DNA from: an uncultured Shewanella sp.
Lineage (GTDB): Bacteria > Pseudomonadota > Gammaproteobacteria > Enterobacterales > Shewanellaceae
Length of the DNA: 64,000 bases
Direction: 5' to 3'
Assembly (NCBI GenBank): GCA_947503555.1
Contig: CANNEE010000010.1
Coordinates: 117,838 to 181,837 of the forward strand
Shown here: positions 30,263-40,361 of the stretch, piece after piece
How the letters are laid out: every line of letters starts with the position of its first letter
How positions within the stretch are numbered: position 1 is the first letter of the stretch
Program-made: the position numbers and the translations under genes
Notes under the pieces: model-generated
Told to the model about the DNA's origin: nothing
The model's input: only the letters and a program-made list of their open reading frames with translations
Database searches by the model: none

Positions 30263-30868
30263 TTAGCTCAGTTCTATTTCTAGGCTTTCCAGTAATGATA
30301 GAGCATCAATACGGCTGAATTTGGCACCTTTTATCGAGTTAGTTCTGACATCGATACGGTAGTCTTTGGCGTGAGTAAAATCGGCTTTATCTAACTGGGC
30401 ATGATTAAACTGAGCGCCCTTCATAGCAGTACCGACAAAGCTTGCTTGTGTTAATAGGGTATCTCTAAAATCGGCATCATGGGCGCGACAATGGTTTATC
30501 TTAAGTTTGTTTAAGTTAAGGCCGAAGAAACAGCAGTTGTCGAGCACTGACTCTGTAAAACTAAAGGGTGTGCTGGATATTAGGTTATTCCAATCGATAA
30601 GCGTCCAGTCTACGCCTGTTAACTTACAATGATTAAAATGGGTTGAGTCAAATTGACTGTTGTCGAATTTGGCCAGGCTAAGGTTGCAGTTAATAAACTG
30701 ACAATCGATAAACTTGCATTGATAAAATCGAGCACCGCTGAAATGACATTTGTTAAAAGTGCAGCTCTCAAATTCGATATGGCTTAATTCAATGCCATCA
30801 TCATTGAGGTCATTAAAGTCTTGCTCATAAAGTGACTCATGCTCACGAACCTCCTTCAATGACTCCAT
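30263..30868 (-). CDS. Pentapeptide-repeat protein, Qnr-like in layout
   Basis: Almost the whole 201-residue chain is pentapeptide repeats of A(D/N)LxX type, for example CTFNKCHFSGARFYQCKF and AQLDKADFTHAKD, which fold as a right-handed quadrilateral beta-helix. A break near residues 85-100 (TLIDWNNLISSTPFS) interrupts the helix. The last segment (DVRTNSIKGAKFS then LLESLEIEL) resembles the capping and C-terminal helix layout of Qnr/McbG gyrase-protection proteins, but overall identity cannot be judged here. The start codon overlaps the stop of maf (TAATG), so the two are translationally coupled. Possible DNA mimicry is inference only. Confidence 0.85.
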   Translation of the reverse strand: MESLKEVREHESLYEQDFNDLNDDGIELSHIEFESCTFNKCHFSGARFYQCKFIDCQFINCNLSLAKFDNSQFDSTHFNHCKLTGVDWTLIDWNNLISSTPFSFTESVLDNCCFFGLNLNKLKINHCRAHDADFRDTLLTQASFVGTAMKGAQFNHAQLDKADFTHAKDYRIDVRTNSIKGAKFSRIDALSLLESLEIELS

Positions 30869-31455
30869 TAGCTTAATACCTCGATTCCTTGGCGCCTGAG
30901 CATTTCACTGAGCAGTATTAGAGGCAGACCCACCAGGGTATTAGGATCCCGCCCTTCAAGACGATCAAAAAGCGCAATACCTAAGCCTTCACACATGAAA
31001 CTGCCTGCACAGTAATAGGGCTGCTCTTTTAATAAGTAGGCTTCTATTTGCTGTGGCGTAAGCGCGCGAAACACGACAGTAAAAGGTTCTACATGGCTTT
31101 CTATCTCACCTGTGGCTTGGTTCAGCAGCGCAAGCCCGGTATAGAAGGTGACAGATTTACCTGAGCTTGCAGTCAACTGAGCCACAGCCTTGTCATGGCT
31201 TAAAGGCTTGCCAAGAATATTGCCATCTATCACGGCGACTTGATCTGAGCCGATAACAAACTGGTTGCTATCTTCAAGTTGGCCGCCAGCCCGCGCTTTT
31301 TCTTCGGCAAGTCGCTTTACCAGCGCCTGAGGTGATTCATCCTTTATAGGACTTTCGTCGATATTCGGTGATAAAGCGTTAAAGGGCAGGGCAAGCTTGG
31401 CTAATAAGGACTGTCGAAATGGTGAGCTTGAGGCTAAAGTTAACTGAGCCGACAT
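30868..31455 (-). CDS. yceF: Maf-family nucleotide pyrophosphatase (YceF type)
   Basis: Hydrolyses non-canonical nucleoside triphosphates; the YceF branch prefers 7-methyl-GTP. N-terminal [15 protein letters not shown] is the Maf signature, followed by SPNIDES and the SDQVAV block with the metal/general-base aspartate. The C-terminal [11 protein letters not shown] matches the family. Start ATG 31455 is preferred to an in-frame TTG at 31470 since homologues begin just before the LASSS motif. It is divergent from yceD, the same arrangement as yceF/yceD in E. coli, which supports the YceF rather than MafB/YhdE assignment. Confidence 0.9.
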   Translation of the reverse strand: MSAQLTLASSSPFRQSLLAKLALPFNALSPNIDESPIKDESPQALVKRLAEEKARAGGQLEDSNQFVIGSDQVAVIDGNILGKPLSHDKAVAQLTASSGKSVTFYTGLALLNQATGEIESHVEPFTVVFRALTPQQIEAYLLKEQPYYCAGSFMCEGLGIALFDRLEGRDPNTLVGLPLILLSEMLRRQGIEVLS

Positions 31456-31704
31456 GAAATAGGTATCCAATTGAAAATTTGAGCAAGAATAGAGGCTATT
31501 GTGCTAAAAAGATCCCAAAGATCGCAAGCATTAAGCTGATGAGGGATCTTTTCGTCATTATTTAGCGATAATCGCTTCTATTTTGAACGTGAAACCCTTG
31601 TGTCTATAGGGTGGCTTGGGTAAAATTTCGCGTCCGACAATTTCATTGCTGCTGTAAAAGAGAGGCACAAGTTGTTAACTGCGACTCGTGTTTTAAATTT
31701 TTCT

Positions 31705-31731
31705 TTGACTCCAGCGAGTTCAAACTATAAT
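31705..31731 (+). promoter_or_regulatory. Sigma-70-type promoter of yceD-rpmF
   Basis: TTGACT (31705-31710) and a perfect TATAAT (31726-31731), spacer 15 (16 if the -35 is read one base earlier). The predicted start of transcription near 31738 is only about 5 nt before the yceD ATG. Confidence 0.7.
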
Positions 31732-31742
31732 ATGCGCGCCTT

Positions 31743-32267
31743 ATGCAAACAGTAAAGATACCAGTTTCACTTGATCCCGTTCGTGCTGCCACGAGCAAAA
31801 TGTCCTATGAGGGCGTAGTGCCGGGGAAGCAACTTAAGCGATTAAATGAAGTTTGTGCTGGCGACTGTTCCGACGTGACAGTGTCGTTGGAATGTGGCGT
31901 AGATCTACAGGGGATAGTCTACCTGAAAGGGAAGGCTGTGACGGAGCTCACTCTGATATGTCAACGTTGCATGACGCTATTTACCACAGAGGTTACGGTC
32001 GAGTTTTGTTTTAGTCCTTGTAAGACTCAAACAGAAATCGATGAGCTCCCGGATGCGTATGACCCTATTGAGTGCAATGAAATTGGCGAGATACGCTTAC
32101 ATCAATTAATCGAAGATGAATTGATTGTGGCTATGCCAGTTATCCCTATGCATGACGATGTCAATTGCAATATGGGATCACAGGATATGTCCGTAGGCGA
32201 GATTGAACCCGCTCAAGAGGAGCGTCCAAATCCGTTTGCAGTGTTAGAAAAACTGAAGAGCAAGTAA
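31743..32267 (+). CDS. yceD: YceD (DUF177) 23S rRNA accumulation protein
   Basis: Conserved protein encoded before rpmF; in E. coli and plants it is needed for normal 23S rRNA accumulation. The N-terminus [16 protein letters not shown] matches E. coli YceD closely, which fixes the start at 31743 although no ribosome site precedes it. The middle holds the family's cysteine motif (ICQRCM), and the acidic C-terminal part ends [12 protein letters not shown]. 174 residues is normal. The promoter just upstream would give a nearly leaderless message. rpmF starts 19 nt after the stop, linking ribosome and lipid genes. Confidence 0.95.
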   Translation: MQTVKIPVSLDPVRAATSKMSYEGVVPGKQLKRLNEVCAGDCSDVTVSLECGVDLQGIVYLKGKAVTELTLICQRCMTLFTTEVTVEFCFSPCKTQTEIDELPDAYDPIECNEIGEIRLHQLIEDELIVAMPVIPMHDDVNCNMGSQDMSVGEIEPAQEERPNPFAVLEKLKSK

Positions 32268-32286
32268 TCTAGTAGGAGACAGGCCA

Positions 32287-32457
32287 ATGGCTGTACAACA
32301 GAATAAAAAATCTCGTTCAAAGCGCGGTATGCGTCGTTCACATGATGCGTTGAGCACAGCTCAGCTATCTGTAGATGCTACTAGTGGTGAACTACATCTT
32401 CGTCACAACGTGACTGCAGATGGTTACTACCGCGGTAAAAAGGTAATCAACAAGTAA
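32287..32457 (+). CDS. rpmF: 50S ribosomal protein L32
   Basis: Small basic ribosomal protein of 56 residues; translation begins [20 protein letters not shown] and ends GKKVINK, as in gammaproteobacterial L32. The four-cysteine zinc motif found in some bacteria is absent, as usual in this group. AGGAGA stands before the ATG. It lies between yceD and plsX, the classic order that ties ribosome and membrane-lipid synthesis. Confidence 0.97.
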   Translation: MAVQQNKKSRSKRGMRRSHDALSTAQLSVDATSGELHLRHNVTADGYYRGKKVINK

Positions 32458-32471
32458 TTGTTGTTTAGCTT

Positions 32472-33500
32472 ATGACGAGTCTGACGCTCGCGTTAGATGC
32501 AATGGGTGGCGATCATGGCACCCATGTCACTGTGCCTGCAGCTATGCAGGCACTTAGTTTATATCCCTTCTTAAAATTTATTCTTGTAGGCGATCGCGCC
32601 CAAATTACTCCACATTTATCTGCAGCTGATAGCCAGATTCAATCCCGTATTGAGATAGTTCATACCACAGAAGTGGTTACCATGTCTGACAGGCCTGTGC
32701 ATGCATTGCGTTGCCGTAAGCAAAGCTCGATGCGCATCGCACTTGAGTTGGTGCGAGATGGTAAAGCTAATGCCTGTGTGAGTGCTGGTAATACTGGTGC
32801 TTTGATGACCATGGCTAAGGTACTCCTTAAAACCTTACCTGGAATCGATAGACCGGCTCTAGTCTCAGCACTTCCTGCAATTAATCGCAAACCTGTCTAC
32901 CTTTTAGACTTAGGTGCCAATGTTTCCTGTGATTCTGAGATACTGTTTCAATTTGCCGTGATGGGCTCTGTATTAGCCGAAGTGGTATCGACACAAGATA
33001 GACCTAAAGTGGCGTTACTCAATGTCGGTATCGAAGAGATCAAAGGTAACGACCAGGTTCAGCAAGCAGCGCAGCTGTTAACTCATACTCCCCAGATCAA
33101 TTATGCTGGTTTCATCGAAGGTGATGAGATATATAATGGTAATGTCGATGTGATTGTGTGTGACGGCTTTGTGGGTAATATTACTCTAAAGACTTCAGAG
33201 GGCATCGCCAGGTTGCTGGTTAATCAGATTAAAAGAGGATTACGTAAAGGCTTATTTGTGCGATTAATCGCCAGAATGATAGCCCCACGTATTAAAGCTG
33301 TTTTAAATCAGATGAACCCCGACCACTATAATGGAGCAAGTCTGCTAGGATTGCGCGGAATAGTAGTTAAAAGCCATGGAAATGCTGATCAAACAGCGTA
33401 TTTACAAGCAATTAGTTTAGCTGTAACCGAGGCTCAACGTCGTCTGCCAGAAAAGATCAAAGATCGTCTGGAGTCGATTCTCTTAGACATTAATAACTGA
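32472..33500 (+). CDS. plsX: Phosphate acyltransferase PlsX
   Basis: Makes acyl-phosphate from acyl-ACP and phosphate, the donor for PlsY in phosphatidate synthesis; peripheral membrane enzyme. The N-terminus [11 protein letters not shown] is the family signature; SAGNTGALM and [13 protein letters not shown] are further conserved blocks. 342 residues matches E. coli PlsX. It starts 14 nt after rpmF and fabH starts 9 nt after it, so it is inside the operon. Confidence 0.96.
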   Translation: MTSLTLALDAMGGDHGTHVTVPAAMQALSLYPFLKFILVGDRAQITPHLSAADSQIQSRIEIVHTTEVVTMSDRPVHALRCRKQSSMRIALELVRDGKANACVSAGNTGALMTMAKVLLKTLPGIDRPALVSALPAINRKPVYLLDLGANVSCDSEILFQFAVMGSVLAEVVSTQDRPKVALLNVGIEEIKGNDQVQQAAQLLTHTPQINYAGFIEGDEIYNGNVDVIVCDGFVGNITLKTSEGIARLLVNQIKRGLRKGLFVRLIARMIAPRIKAVLNQMNPDHYNGASLLGLRGIVVKSHGNADQTAYLQAISLAVTEAQRRLPEKIKDRLESILLDINN

Positions 33501-33509
33501 TATCTCCTT

Positions 33510-34475
33510 ATGCATACAAAAATTCTTGGAACTGGTAGCTATTTACCAGAGCAAGTGCGTAGCAATCAAGATTTGGAAAAGATGGTTGAAACCAGTGACC
33601 AGTGGATTGTTGAGCGCACAGGGATCTCCGAGCGCCGCATCGCGGCTAGCGACGAGTCTGTTACTACAATGGGTTATCAGGCTGGCATTAAGGCCCTTGA
33701 AATGGCCGGTATCGAAGCCGATGAGCTCGATATGATTATTTGTGGCACCACAAGTGCCAATAACGCGTTTCCTGCAGCCGCTTGTGAAATTCAAGCGCTT
33801 CTTGGAGTGAAAACCATTCCAGCATTCGATATAGCAGCAGCGTGTTCAGGTTTTGTTTATGCCTTATCTATTGCCGATCAATTTGTAAAAACCGGCGCAG
33901 CTAAAAAAATCTTAGTGATTGGCGCCGATGTGTTATCTCGTTTGTGCGAGCCTGAAGATCGTAGCACTATCATTCTATTTGGTGATGGCGCAGGTGCGGC
34001 TGTAGTTGGCTGCTCTGATGAGCCAGGTATTATCTCTACCCATATTTATGCCGATGGCAGTCAAGGTGATCTGCTTAAGTGTGAATTGCCTAGCCGTATA
34101 GGTGCATCCAATGAAGGTGATACGCTCAATTACATCACTATGAAAGGTAATGATGTCTTTAAGGTAGCAGTAACTCAGCTGTCACATGTGGTGACAGAGA
34201 CATTGAGATTAAATGATATCGATAAGTCTGAAATTGACTGGCTGGTTCCCCACCAAGCCAATTTCAGAATCATTAAAGCGACGGCGAAGAAGTTGAATAT
34301 GAGTTTAGATAAGGTGGTATTAACCTTAGCTAAGCATGGCAATACTTCTGCCGCTTCCGTGCCAATTGCACTGGATGAAGCAGTGCGCGATGGTCGTATT
34401 CAACGTGGCCAGCTATTGCTGCTTGAGGCCTTTGGTGCAGGCTTTGCTTGGGGCAGCGCGCTCGTTCGTTTCTAA
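33510..34475 (+). CDS. fabH: Beta-ketoacyl-ACP synthase III FabH
   Basis: Condenses acetyl-CoA with malonyl-ACP to start fatty-acid synthesis. The catalytic triad is visible: Cys in AAACSGF (about residue 112), His in VPHQANFRI (about 248) and Asn in HGNTSAAS (about 278). 321 residues is typical. Its place between plsX and fabD marks it as the housekeeping KAS III; a second, longer KAS III lies at 60958-62022. About 96 nt separate it from fabD. Confidence 0.96.
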   Translation: MHTKILGTGSYLPEQVRSNQDLEKMVETSDQWIVERTGISERRIAASDESVTTMGYQAGIKALEMAGIEADELDMIICGTTSANNAFPAAACEIQALLGVKTIPAFDIAAACSGFVYALSIADQFVKTGAAKKILVIGADVLSRLCEPEDRSTIILFGDGAGAAVVGCSDEPGIISTHIYADGSQGDLLKCELPSRIGASNEGDTLNYITMKGNDVFKVAVTQLSHVVTETLRLNDIDKSEIDWLVPHQANFRIIKATAKKLNMSLDKVVLTLAKHGNTSAASVPIALDEAVRDGRIQRGQLLLLEAFGAGFAWGSALVRF

Positions 34476-34571
34476 TCGTGTTTTAAACTCAAAGGCTCAT
34501 TAAGTTAAACATTAACTTAACTGTGAGCTTTTGAGTGAATAGCTATTTAAATTAATAAAGGTTGTCAAATT

Positions 34572-35498
34572 ATGGAAAATACTGCATTTGTTTTTCCCGG
34601 CCAAGGCTCTCAGGCCCAAGGTATGCTGGCAGATCTAGCTGAAGCTCATCCTGTTGTGGTTGAGACATTTAGCAAAGCGAGTGAAGTGCTAGGTTATGAC
34701 CTCTGGGAACTGATTCAATCAGGCCCGGTTGAAAAGTTAAACGAGACAGATAAAACTCAACCTGCTTTGCTAACGGCAAGTGTTGCTATCTGGCGTGCCT
34801 ATTTAGCTGCTGGCAAGAGTGCTCCAGCGGTCGTTGCGGGTCACAGCCTAGGTGAATATTCTGCGCTTGTATGCGCCGAGGTGATCGCTTTTGAAGATGC
34901 GGTAAAGCTAGTTGAGCTACGTGGTCAACTGATGCAACAAGCTGTCCCTGCGGGTACTGGCGCCATGTATGCCGTTATCGGTTTAGGCGATGATGAAATC
35001 GCTAAAGCCTGTGAAGAGCAAGCACAAGGTGAAGTGGTTAGCCCTGTAAACTTCAATAGTCCAGGTCAAGTGGTTATTGCCGGTGAAAAGCAAGCGGTAG
35101 AGCGTGCAGCCGCTGCTTGTAAAGAAGCGGGCGCCAAGATGACTGTCGCATTGCCAGTCAGCGTGCCATCGCACTGCGCACTAATGAAGGGCGCGGCAGA
35201 TAAATTGGCACAGGCGTTGAACCAAATTGAGTTTAGCGAGCCAAAGATTAAGCTGATTAATAATGTTGATGTTGCAATGCCAACGGCTGTTGCCGACATC
35301 AAAGATGCGCTAGTAAGACAGCTTTACTGTCCTGTTCGCTGGTCTGAAACAGTGAATGCCATGGCTGACATGGGCATTACTCAACTTGTTGAGTGTGGTC
35401 CAGGCAAAGTGTTAACTGGCCTAACGAAACGCATTAATAAGTCCATTTCTGCTCAAGCGGTAAACAACGCAGCAACGCTGGCGAGTTTAACCGAATAA
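34572..35498 (+). CDS. fabD: Malonyl-CoA-ACP transacylase FabD
   Basis: Transfers malonyl from CoA to the ACP phosphopantetheine. FVFPGQGSQ at the N-terminus, the nucleophilic Ser of GHSLGEYSAL (about residue 93) and the catalytic His in SVPSHCALM are all present. 308 residues is normal. Ribosome site AAAGG precedes the ATG. Followed 12 nt later by fabG. Confidence 0.97.
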   Translation: MENTAFVFPGQGSQAQGMLADLAEAHPVVVETFSKASEVLGYDLWELIQSGPVEKLNETDKTQPALLTASVAIWRAYLAAGKSAPAVVAGHSLGEYSALVCAEVIAFEDAVKLVELRGQLMQQAVPAGTGAMYAVIGLGDDEIAKACEEQAQGEVVSPVNFNSPGQVVIAGEKQAVERAAAACKEAGAKMTVALPVSVPSHCALMKGAADKLAQALNQIEFSEPKIKLINNVDVAMPTAVADIKDALVRQLYCPVRWSETVNAMADMGITQLVECGPGKVLTGLTKRINKSISAQAVNNAATLASLTE

Positions 35499-35510
35499 GG
35501 AGTTCATTTA

Positions 35511-36257
35511 ATGAGCGTAAGCATAGATTTAACTGGCAAAGTTGCCCTTGTAACGGGTGCTAGCCGTGGTATTGGCCGTGCAACGGCAGAAACCCTTGTT
35601 GCTGCAGGTGCCACTGTTATTGGTACTGCAACGAGTGAGCGTGGTGCAGAGGCTATTCAAGCCTATTTAGGTGACAAAGGTCATGGCCTAGTACTTAACG
35701 TTACTGACGCAGACTCTGTGACAGCCCTGTTTGCTGCAATTAAAGAGAAAGCCGGTGATGTTGATATTCTGGTTAACAACGCTGGTATCACTCGTGATAA
35801 CCTATTGATGCGCATGAAGGAAGATGAGTGGACCGATATTATCGACACTAATCTAACTTCATTGTTCAGATTATCAAAATCAGTCATGCGTACTATGATG
35901 AAAAAACGCAATGGCCGTATTATCAATATTGGCTCTGTTGTAGGTACCATGGGTAATCCAGGACAAACCAACTATTGTGCGGCTAAAGCGGGCTTACTTG
36001 GATTTACAAAGTCCCTTGCAAAAGAGGTTGCATCTCGTAACATTACGGTTAATGCTATTGCACCTGGATTCATCCAAACGGATATGACAGACGAGCTTAA
36101 CGAAGAGCAACAAAAAGCCATCATGTCGCAGGTGCCAATGGAAAGATTGGGACAAGCACAAGAAATTGCTAATGCTGTACTATTTTTAGCTTCAGATTCT
36201 GCTGCCTACATCACAGGTGAAACCTTGCATGTAAATGGCGGTATGGTTATGGTTTAA
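35511..36257 (+). CDS. fabG: 3-oxoacyl-ACP reductase FabG
   Basis: NADPH-dependent reduction of 3-oxoacyl-ACP. Short-chain dehydrogenase fold with the cofactor motif TGASRGIGRA, the structural NNAG, and the Ser-Tyr-Lys triad (GSVVG and YCAAK, Tyr about 155). 248 residues is normal. AAGGAG lies directly upstream. It follows fabD in one transcript. Confidence 0.97.
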   Translation: MSVSIDLTGKVALVTGASRGIGRATAETLVAAGATVIGTATSERGAEAIQAYLGDKGHGLVLNVTDADSVTALFAAIKEKAGDVDILVNNAGITRDNLLMRMKEDEWTDIIDTNLTSLFRLSKSVMRTMMKKRNGRIINIGSVVGTMGNPGQTNYCAAKAGLLGFTKSLAKEVASRNITVNAIAPGFIQTDMTDELNEEQQKAIMSQVPMERLGQAQEIANAVLFLASDSAAYITGETLHVNGGMVMV

Positions 36258-36384
36258 CAGCGTGTCTTTGAGTTACTCAGTACCATACTTTTAGTGGAAG
36301 TGCTGAATAATTACTCTGATTCGTGGTTAGACCACAAAAACTATACTTGCAAAGTCTGCTAAATTGAATAAACTACTCGCAATC

Positions 36385-36400
36385 TTACGCAAGTGCGTAA
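36385..36400 (+). promoter_or_regulatory. Small hairpin in the acpP leader
   Basis: TTACGC-AAGT-GCGTAA, 6-bp stem about 20 nt before acpP. acpP is often transcribed separately at high level, and this hairpin would be in its 5' leader. Function unknown. Confidence 0.4.
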
Positions 36401-36421
36401 TTTGAATAGGAAAGAAAACTA

Positions 36422-36655
36422 ATGAGCAACATCGAAGAACGTGTAAAGAAAATCATCATCGAGCAACTGGGCGTTAAAGAAGAAGACGTTAAGCCAGCAG
36501 CTTCTTTTGTAGACGACTTAGGTGCAGATTCTCTGGACACTGTTGAGTTGGTTATGGCTCTAGAAGAAGAGTTTGATACCGAGATTCCTGATGAAGAAGC
36601 AGAAAAGATCACTACTGTTCAAGCAGCGATCGATTACGTTTCTAAGAATCAGTAA
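36422..36655 (+). CDS. acpP: Acyl carrier protein
   Basis: Carries growing acyl chains on 4'-phosphopantetheine attached to Ser37 in GADSLDTVE. The 77-residue acidic sequence is nearly the enteric ACP. AGGAAAG precedes the ATG. The 164-nt gap after fabG allows a separate promoter, and a terminator follows the gene, so it is at least partly an independent unit. Confidence 0.98.
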   Translation: MSNIEERVKKIIIEQLGVKEEDVKPAASFVDDLGADSLDTVELVMALEEEFDTEIPDEEAEKITTVQAAIDYVSKNQ

Positions 36656-36669
36656 TTCTGAATTCTAGA

Positions 36670-36703
36670 AAACAGGCGGCAATATTTGCCGCCTGTTTTT
36701 GTT
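36670..36703 (+). terminator. Rho-independent terminator of acpP
   Basis: ACAGGCGGCAA and TTGCCGCCTGT arms followed by a T-run, between acpP and fabF. Confidence 0.93.
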
Positions 36704-36798
36704 TGTGGCCTATCAGCCTAGGTTATTTTTATTTTTGCTAGCTATTGCTAGGCTAGTTGGTTCTGGTAGGAATAATTCTCATATCAAGAGGTGAAATC

Positions 36799-38040
36799 GT
36801 GTCTAAACGTCGTGTCGTTATTACAGGATTGGGCTTAGTGACGCCAGTTGGCAACACTGTTGATGATACTTGGAAAGCGCTGCTTTCTGGTAAAAGTGGT
36901 ATTGCGCCGATCACGAAATTTGATGCCAGTGAATTTACCACTCGTTTTAGTGGTTCGGTAAAAGATTTTGATGTTGAGCAGTACATGAGCAAGAAAGATG
37001 CTCGTAAAATGGATCTGTTTATTCAATATGGTATGGCAGCAGGCATTCAAGCAATGGAAGACGCTGGCATCGATATGGAGAAAGAAGATCCAACCCGCGT
37101 GGGTACTGCAATCGGTGCAGGTATGGGTGGCATGCCAATTATCGAGCAAAACCATGCTAACTTTTTAAAATCTGGCCCACGTAAGATATCGCCTTTCTTT
37201 GTACCAAGCACAATTATTAATATGATTGCAGGTCACCTGTCGATTAAATATGGTATGACGGGCCCTAACTTTGCTGTCACTACTGCTTGTACCACAGGTG
37301 TGCACAACATAGGTTTTGCCGCGCGTACTATTGCTTACGGCGATGCCGATGTGATGGTTGCTGGCGGTGCAGAAGATGTGACTTGTCCACTGGGTGTTGG
37401 TGGTTTTGCTGCGGCTAAAGCGCTTTCTACCCGTAATGATGACCCTCAAGCAGCAAGCCGCCCATGGGATAAGGACCGTGATGGTTTCGTTATCGGTGAC
37501 GGCGCAGGCGTTATGGTAATGGAAGAGTACGAGCACGCTAAGGCTCGTGGGGCGACCATTTATGGCGAGCTTGTTGGCTTTGGTATGAGTGGTGATGCGT
37601 TCCATATGACGTCACCTCCAGCTGACGGCTCTGGCGGTGCAGCGGCCATGGCCAATGCCATTAAAGATGCCAAGATTGCTAAAGAGTCTGTAGGTTACAT
37701 TAATGCCCATGGCACCTCGACGCCAGCAGGCGATAAAGCGGAAGCTTCAGGTATCAAGTCGACCTTTGGCGATCACGCCTATGATCTTGTGGTGAGCTCA
37801 ACTAAGTCGATGACAGGTCATCTACTTGGTGCTGCCGGTGCGGTAGAAGCTATCTTCACTTTATTAGCGCTTAAAGATCAGCAAATTCCACCAACCTTGA
37901 ACTTAGATAACCCTGATGAAGGTTGCGATCTTGATTTTGCTCCTCATACAGCGAGAGATCATAAGTTCGATTATGCCCTTTGTAACTCTTTCGGCTTTGG
38001 TGGCACTAACGGCTCTTTGTTATTTAAGCGTGGTGAATAA
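36799..38040 (+). CDS. fabF: Beta-ketoacyl-ACP synthase II FabF
   Basis: Elongating condensing enzyme (KAS II) that also tunes unsaturated chain length with temperature. Catalytic residues are visible: Cys in [10 protein letters not shown] (about 163), His in [11 protein letters not shown] (about 304) and His in TGHLLGAAG (about 341). The GTG at 36799 is taken as start because homologues begin SKRRVVITG and GAGGTGA at 36788-36794 is its ribosome site. 413 residues is typical. Confidence 0.97.
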   Translation: MSKRRVVITGLGLVTPVGNTVDDTWKALLSGKSGIAPITKFDASEFTTRFSGSVKDFDVEQYMSKKDARKMDLFIQYGMAAGIQAMEDAGIDMEKEDPTRVGTAIGAGMGGMPIIEQNHANFLKSGPRKISPFFVPSTIINMIAGHLSIKYGMTGPNFAVTTACTTGVHNIGFAARTIAYGDADVMVAGGAEDVTCPLGVGGFAAAKALSTRNDDPQAASRPWDKDRDGFVIGDGAGVMVMEEYEHAKARGATIYGELVGFGMSGDAFHMTSPPADGSGGAAAMANAIKDAKIAKESVGYINAHGTSTPAGDKAEASGIKSTFGDHAYDLVVSSTKSMTGHLLGAAGAVEAIFTLLALKDQQIPPTLNLDNPDEGCDLDFAPHTARDHKFDYALCNSFGFGGTNGSLLFKRGE

Positions 38041-38087
38041 CAAAAGCTTGTCGAATTATTGAAACGTAACTTCAATAATTTAATCTT

Positions 38088-38116
38088 AAAAAAAGCGCCT
38101 TTTTGGCGCTTTTTTG
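38088..38116 (+). terminator. Rho-independent terminator of fabF
   Basis: AAGCGCC/GGCGCTT stem, five-base loop, A- and T-runs. Confidence 0.92.
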
Positions 38117-38180
38117 TTTTTGCAATATTGAAACTGGCGTAGACTGAAGCAATAAGTCACAAGTTGTAAAAGGAAATGCC

Positions 38181-38657
38181 ATGGCTGGAACAGAAAGAGA
38201 AGTCACCTTAAGGTTTTTAGCAGAGCCTGCCGATGTTAATTTTGGTGGTAAGGTCCACGGTGGCGCTGTGATGAAATGGATCGATTTAGCCGCCTATGCT
38301 TGTGGCGCAGCCTGGAGTGGTAAGTATTGTATTACTGCCTATGCTGGCGGTATTCGTTTCGTTAAGCCTATTCATGTAGGCAATATTGTCGAGGTCAGTG
38401 CCAAGGTGATTTATACCGGGCGCACGTCGATGCATATTGGACTAGAAGTGAGAGCTGGCGATCCTAAAATTCCCGAGCGTCATCTGACTACACATTGCAT
38501 CGTCATTATGGTGGCGGTTGATGATTCAGGCCTTGCCACCCCAGTTCCTGAATGGGTACCTGAAACAGACAAAGATATTAAACTTAGGGATTCTGCAATA
38601 ACCCTAATGGAGATGCGTAAAAAAATTGGTGATGAGATGCAAGCTCATGTATCTTAG
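38181..38657 (+). CDS. Acyl-CoA thioesterase (hotdog fold, YciA-like)
   Basis: Hydrolyses acyl-CoA to free acid and CoA. Single hotdog domain of 158 residues. The catalytic helix region is NFGGKVHGGAVMKWIDLAA, and ITAYAGGIRFVKPIHVG is the conserved beta-strand block of the YciA/BACH group. AAAGGAAA precedes the ATG. It follows the fatty-acid cluster after a terminator and is probably separately transcribed. Chain-length preference is not visible. Confidence 0.9.
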   Translation: MAGTEREVTLRFLAEPADVNFGGKVHGGAVMKWIDLAAYACGAAWSGKYCITAYAGGIRFVKPIHVGNIVEVSAKVIYTGRTSMHIGLEVRAGDPKIPERHLTTHCIVIMVAVDDSGLATPVPEWVPETDKDIKLRDSAITLMEMRKKIGDEMQAHVS

Positions 38658-38759
38658 TTCGCTCAATTTTGAGTCATTTGAGTCCATTGTTGTTTGAGTG
38701 ATTCACTAATACATGACTCGCCATAAAGGATAAGATCGCTATTAAGCGGCGGATAACCT

Positions 38760-40307
38760 ATGACAATAGAAAGTAAAACCAACTCCTATTTTCTCGCCTT
38801 AGATTACGGTACACAGAGTGTGCGTGCTTTAGTTTTTGATGCCAAAGGCACATTAATTGCCAAAGCTCAGCGTAGGGTTGAATCGCATATATTTGCCAAC
38901 GATGCTAGTGCAGAGCAAAGTCCTCAATATTGTTATAACCAGTTGGTCGCAGTGATTAGGCAGCTTTTTGAAGATAATAAAATTGAGCCCGAGCAACTCT
39001 CTGGAATTACCTTGACCACCCAGAGAGCTTGTATTTTATTGTTCGATAAAGATGCTAAGCCCATCTCTAATCTCTATATGTGGTCCGATAGACGCTTAGT
39101 TGTGGGCAAACTTCCTAAGATGTCGTGGTATTTTCGGCTAATGTTTAAATTTGCTGGCTTATCTAGGCGCATGGAATTTTTACGCCGAGCTGCAAAAGTT
39201 AATTATCTGCAAGAAAACCATAGTGAGCTTATTCAAGGTGCCGATAAAATCGGTATGTTAAGCGGGTATTTGATAAGTCGAATAACCGGTAAGCTAGTAG
39301 ATAGTAAAGCCAGCCAAGTGGGTTATTTGCCCTTTGACTATAAAGGGCTAGGTTGGGCTAAACCCAGTAGTTGGCGCTGGCAGGCGCTCGCTTGCACAAG
39401 AGAGCAGATGCTTCCCTTAGTTGAAGCGGGAACCAATTTAGGTGCGATATCACCTTCCTTTGCTGCTGATACAGGTTTGCCTGTGGAGCTCGAGTTTGTC
39501 ACATCGGGCGCCGATAAGGCCTGTGAAGTATTTTCAACCTTATCGAGCTCTTCAAAGGTGATGAGCGTGAGTTTAGGTAGCGCGGCTACCGTCTGTATCG
39601 AGACTAAGGGTTATCAAGAAGCTTATCGCTATATGCCTGCGTTTCCTTCGATAAATCCTGCACATTATCTTTGTGAAATTGCGATAGAAAGAGGCTTTTG
39701 GCTGCTGAGCTGGTTTATAAATGAGTTTGGTCAGCAAGAACAAGCAGAAGCCAGTCGCTTGGGGTTAACCAGTGAAGAGTATATTTGCCGCATTATTCAG
39801 GATATCCCTCCAGGTTGTGATGGCCTGCTGCTAAGCCCAACATGGGCTCAGGGCGTGATTTACCCCGGGCCTGAAGCCAGAGGGGTTATGGTAGGCTTTA
39901 CGCCAGAGCACAGTCGTAAGCATCTTTATCGTGCTTGTATCGAAGGCATTCTATTTAGCCTTAAGGCGGCGATGGAGAGGCTTGAGTCTAAGGTTTGTCT
40001 TTCGGCCGAGAAGGTGCGGGTCAGTGGGGGCGGAGCCCAGAGCGATATTATTATGCAGATGGCCGCAGATATTTTCGCAAAGCCCACAGAGCGAATTCAC
40101 CTTTATGAAGCATCAGGCTTGGGCGCGGCTATCTGTTTAGCAACTGGGCTTGGCCATTATCAAGATTTAAATCATGCTCGCGAGCAAATGGTGAAGTCCG
40201 GTGATAGGTTTGAGCCGAGCAATAACAGTGTTCAATATCAGAGCCTTTATCGCGTACATAGGAAGATTTATCCAAGTATTCAGCCTCTGTTAGTGCAGAT
40301 GGCGTAA
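38760..40307 (+). CDS. FGGY-family carbohydrate kinase
   Basis: ATP-dependent sugar or polyol kinase of the xylulokinase/glycerol kinase superfamily. The N-terminal phosphate-binding motif ALDYGTQSVRALVFD and the C-terminal ATP-site motif VSGGGAQSDIIMQ are intact; SGADKACEVFS begins the second actin-like domain. 515 residues is normal. Substrate is uncertain; it is not clearly XylB or GlpK, and no transporter or isomerase gene lies beside it. The NAD(P) dehydrogenase gene follows after 54 nt, and the two may be one unit. The ribosome site is weak. Confidence 0.88.
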   Translation: MTIESKTNSYFLALDYGTQSVRALVFDAKGTLIAKAQRRVESHIFANDASAEQSPQYCYNQLVAVIRQLFEDNKIEPEQLSGITLTTQRACILLFDKDAKPISNLYMWSDRRLVVGKLPKMSWYFRLMFKFAGLSRRMEFLRRAAKVNYLQENHSELIQGADKIGMLSGYLISRITGKLVDSKASQVGYLPFDYKGLGWAKPSSWRWQALACTREQMLPLVEAGTNLGAISPSFAADTGLPVELEFVTSGADKACEVFSTLSSSSKVMSVSLGSAATVCIETKGYQEAYRYMPAFPSINPAHYLCEIAIERGFWLLSWFINEFGQQEQAEASRLGLTSEEYICRIIQDIPPGCDGLLLSPTWAQGVIYPGPEARGVMVGFTPEHSRKHLYRACIEGILFSLKAAMERLESKVCLSAEKVRVSGGGAQSDIIMQMAADIFAKPTERIHLYEASGLGAAICLATGLGHYQDLNHAREQMVKSGDRFEPSNNSVQYQSLYRVHRKIYPSIQPLLVQMA

Positions 40308-40361
40308 CTATTTATATTAACAAGTAAAGTTTAATGAATCAGTGAAACGTAAGGAGTCATA

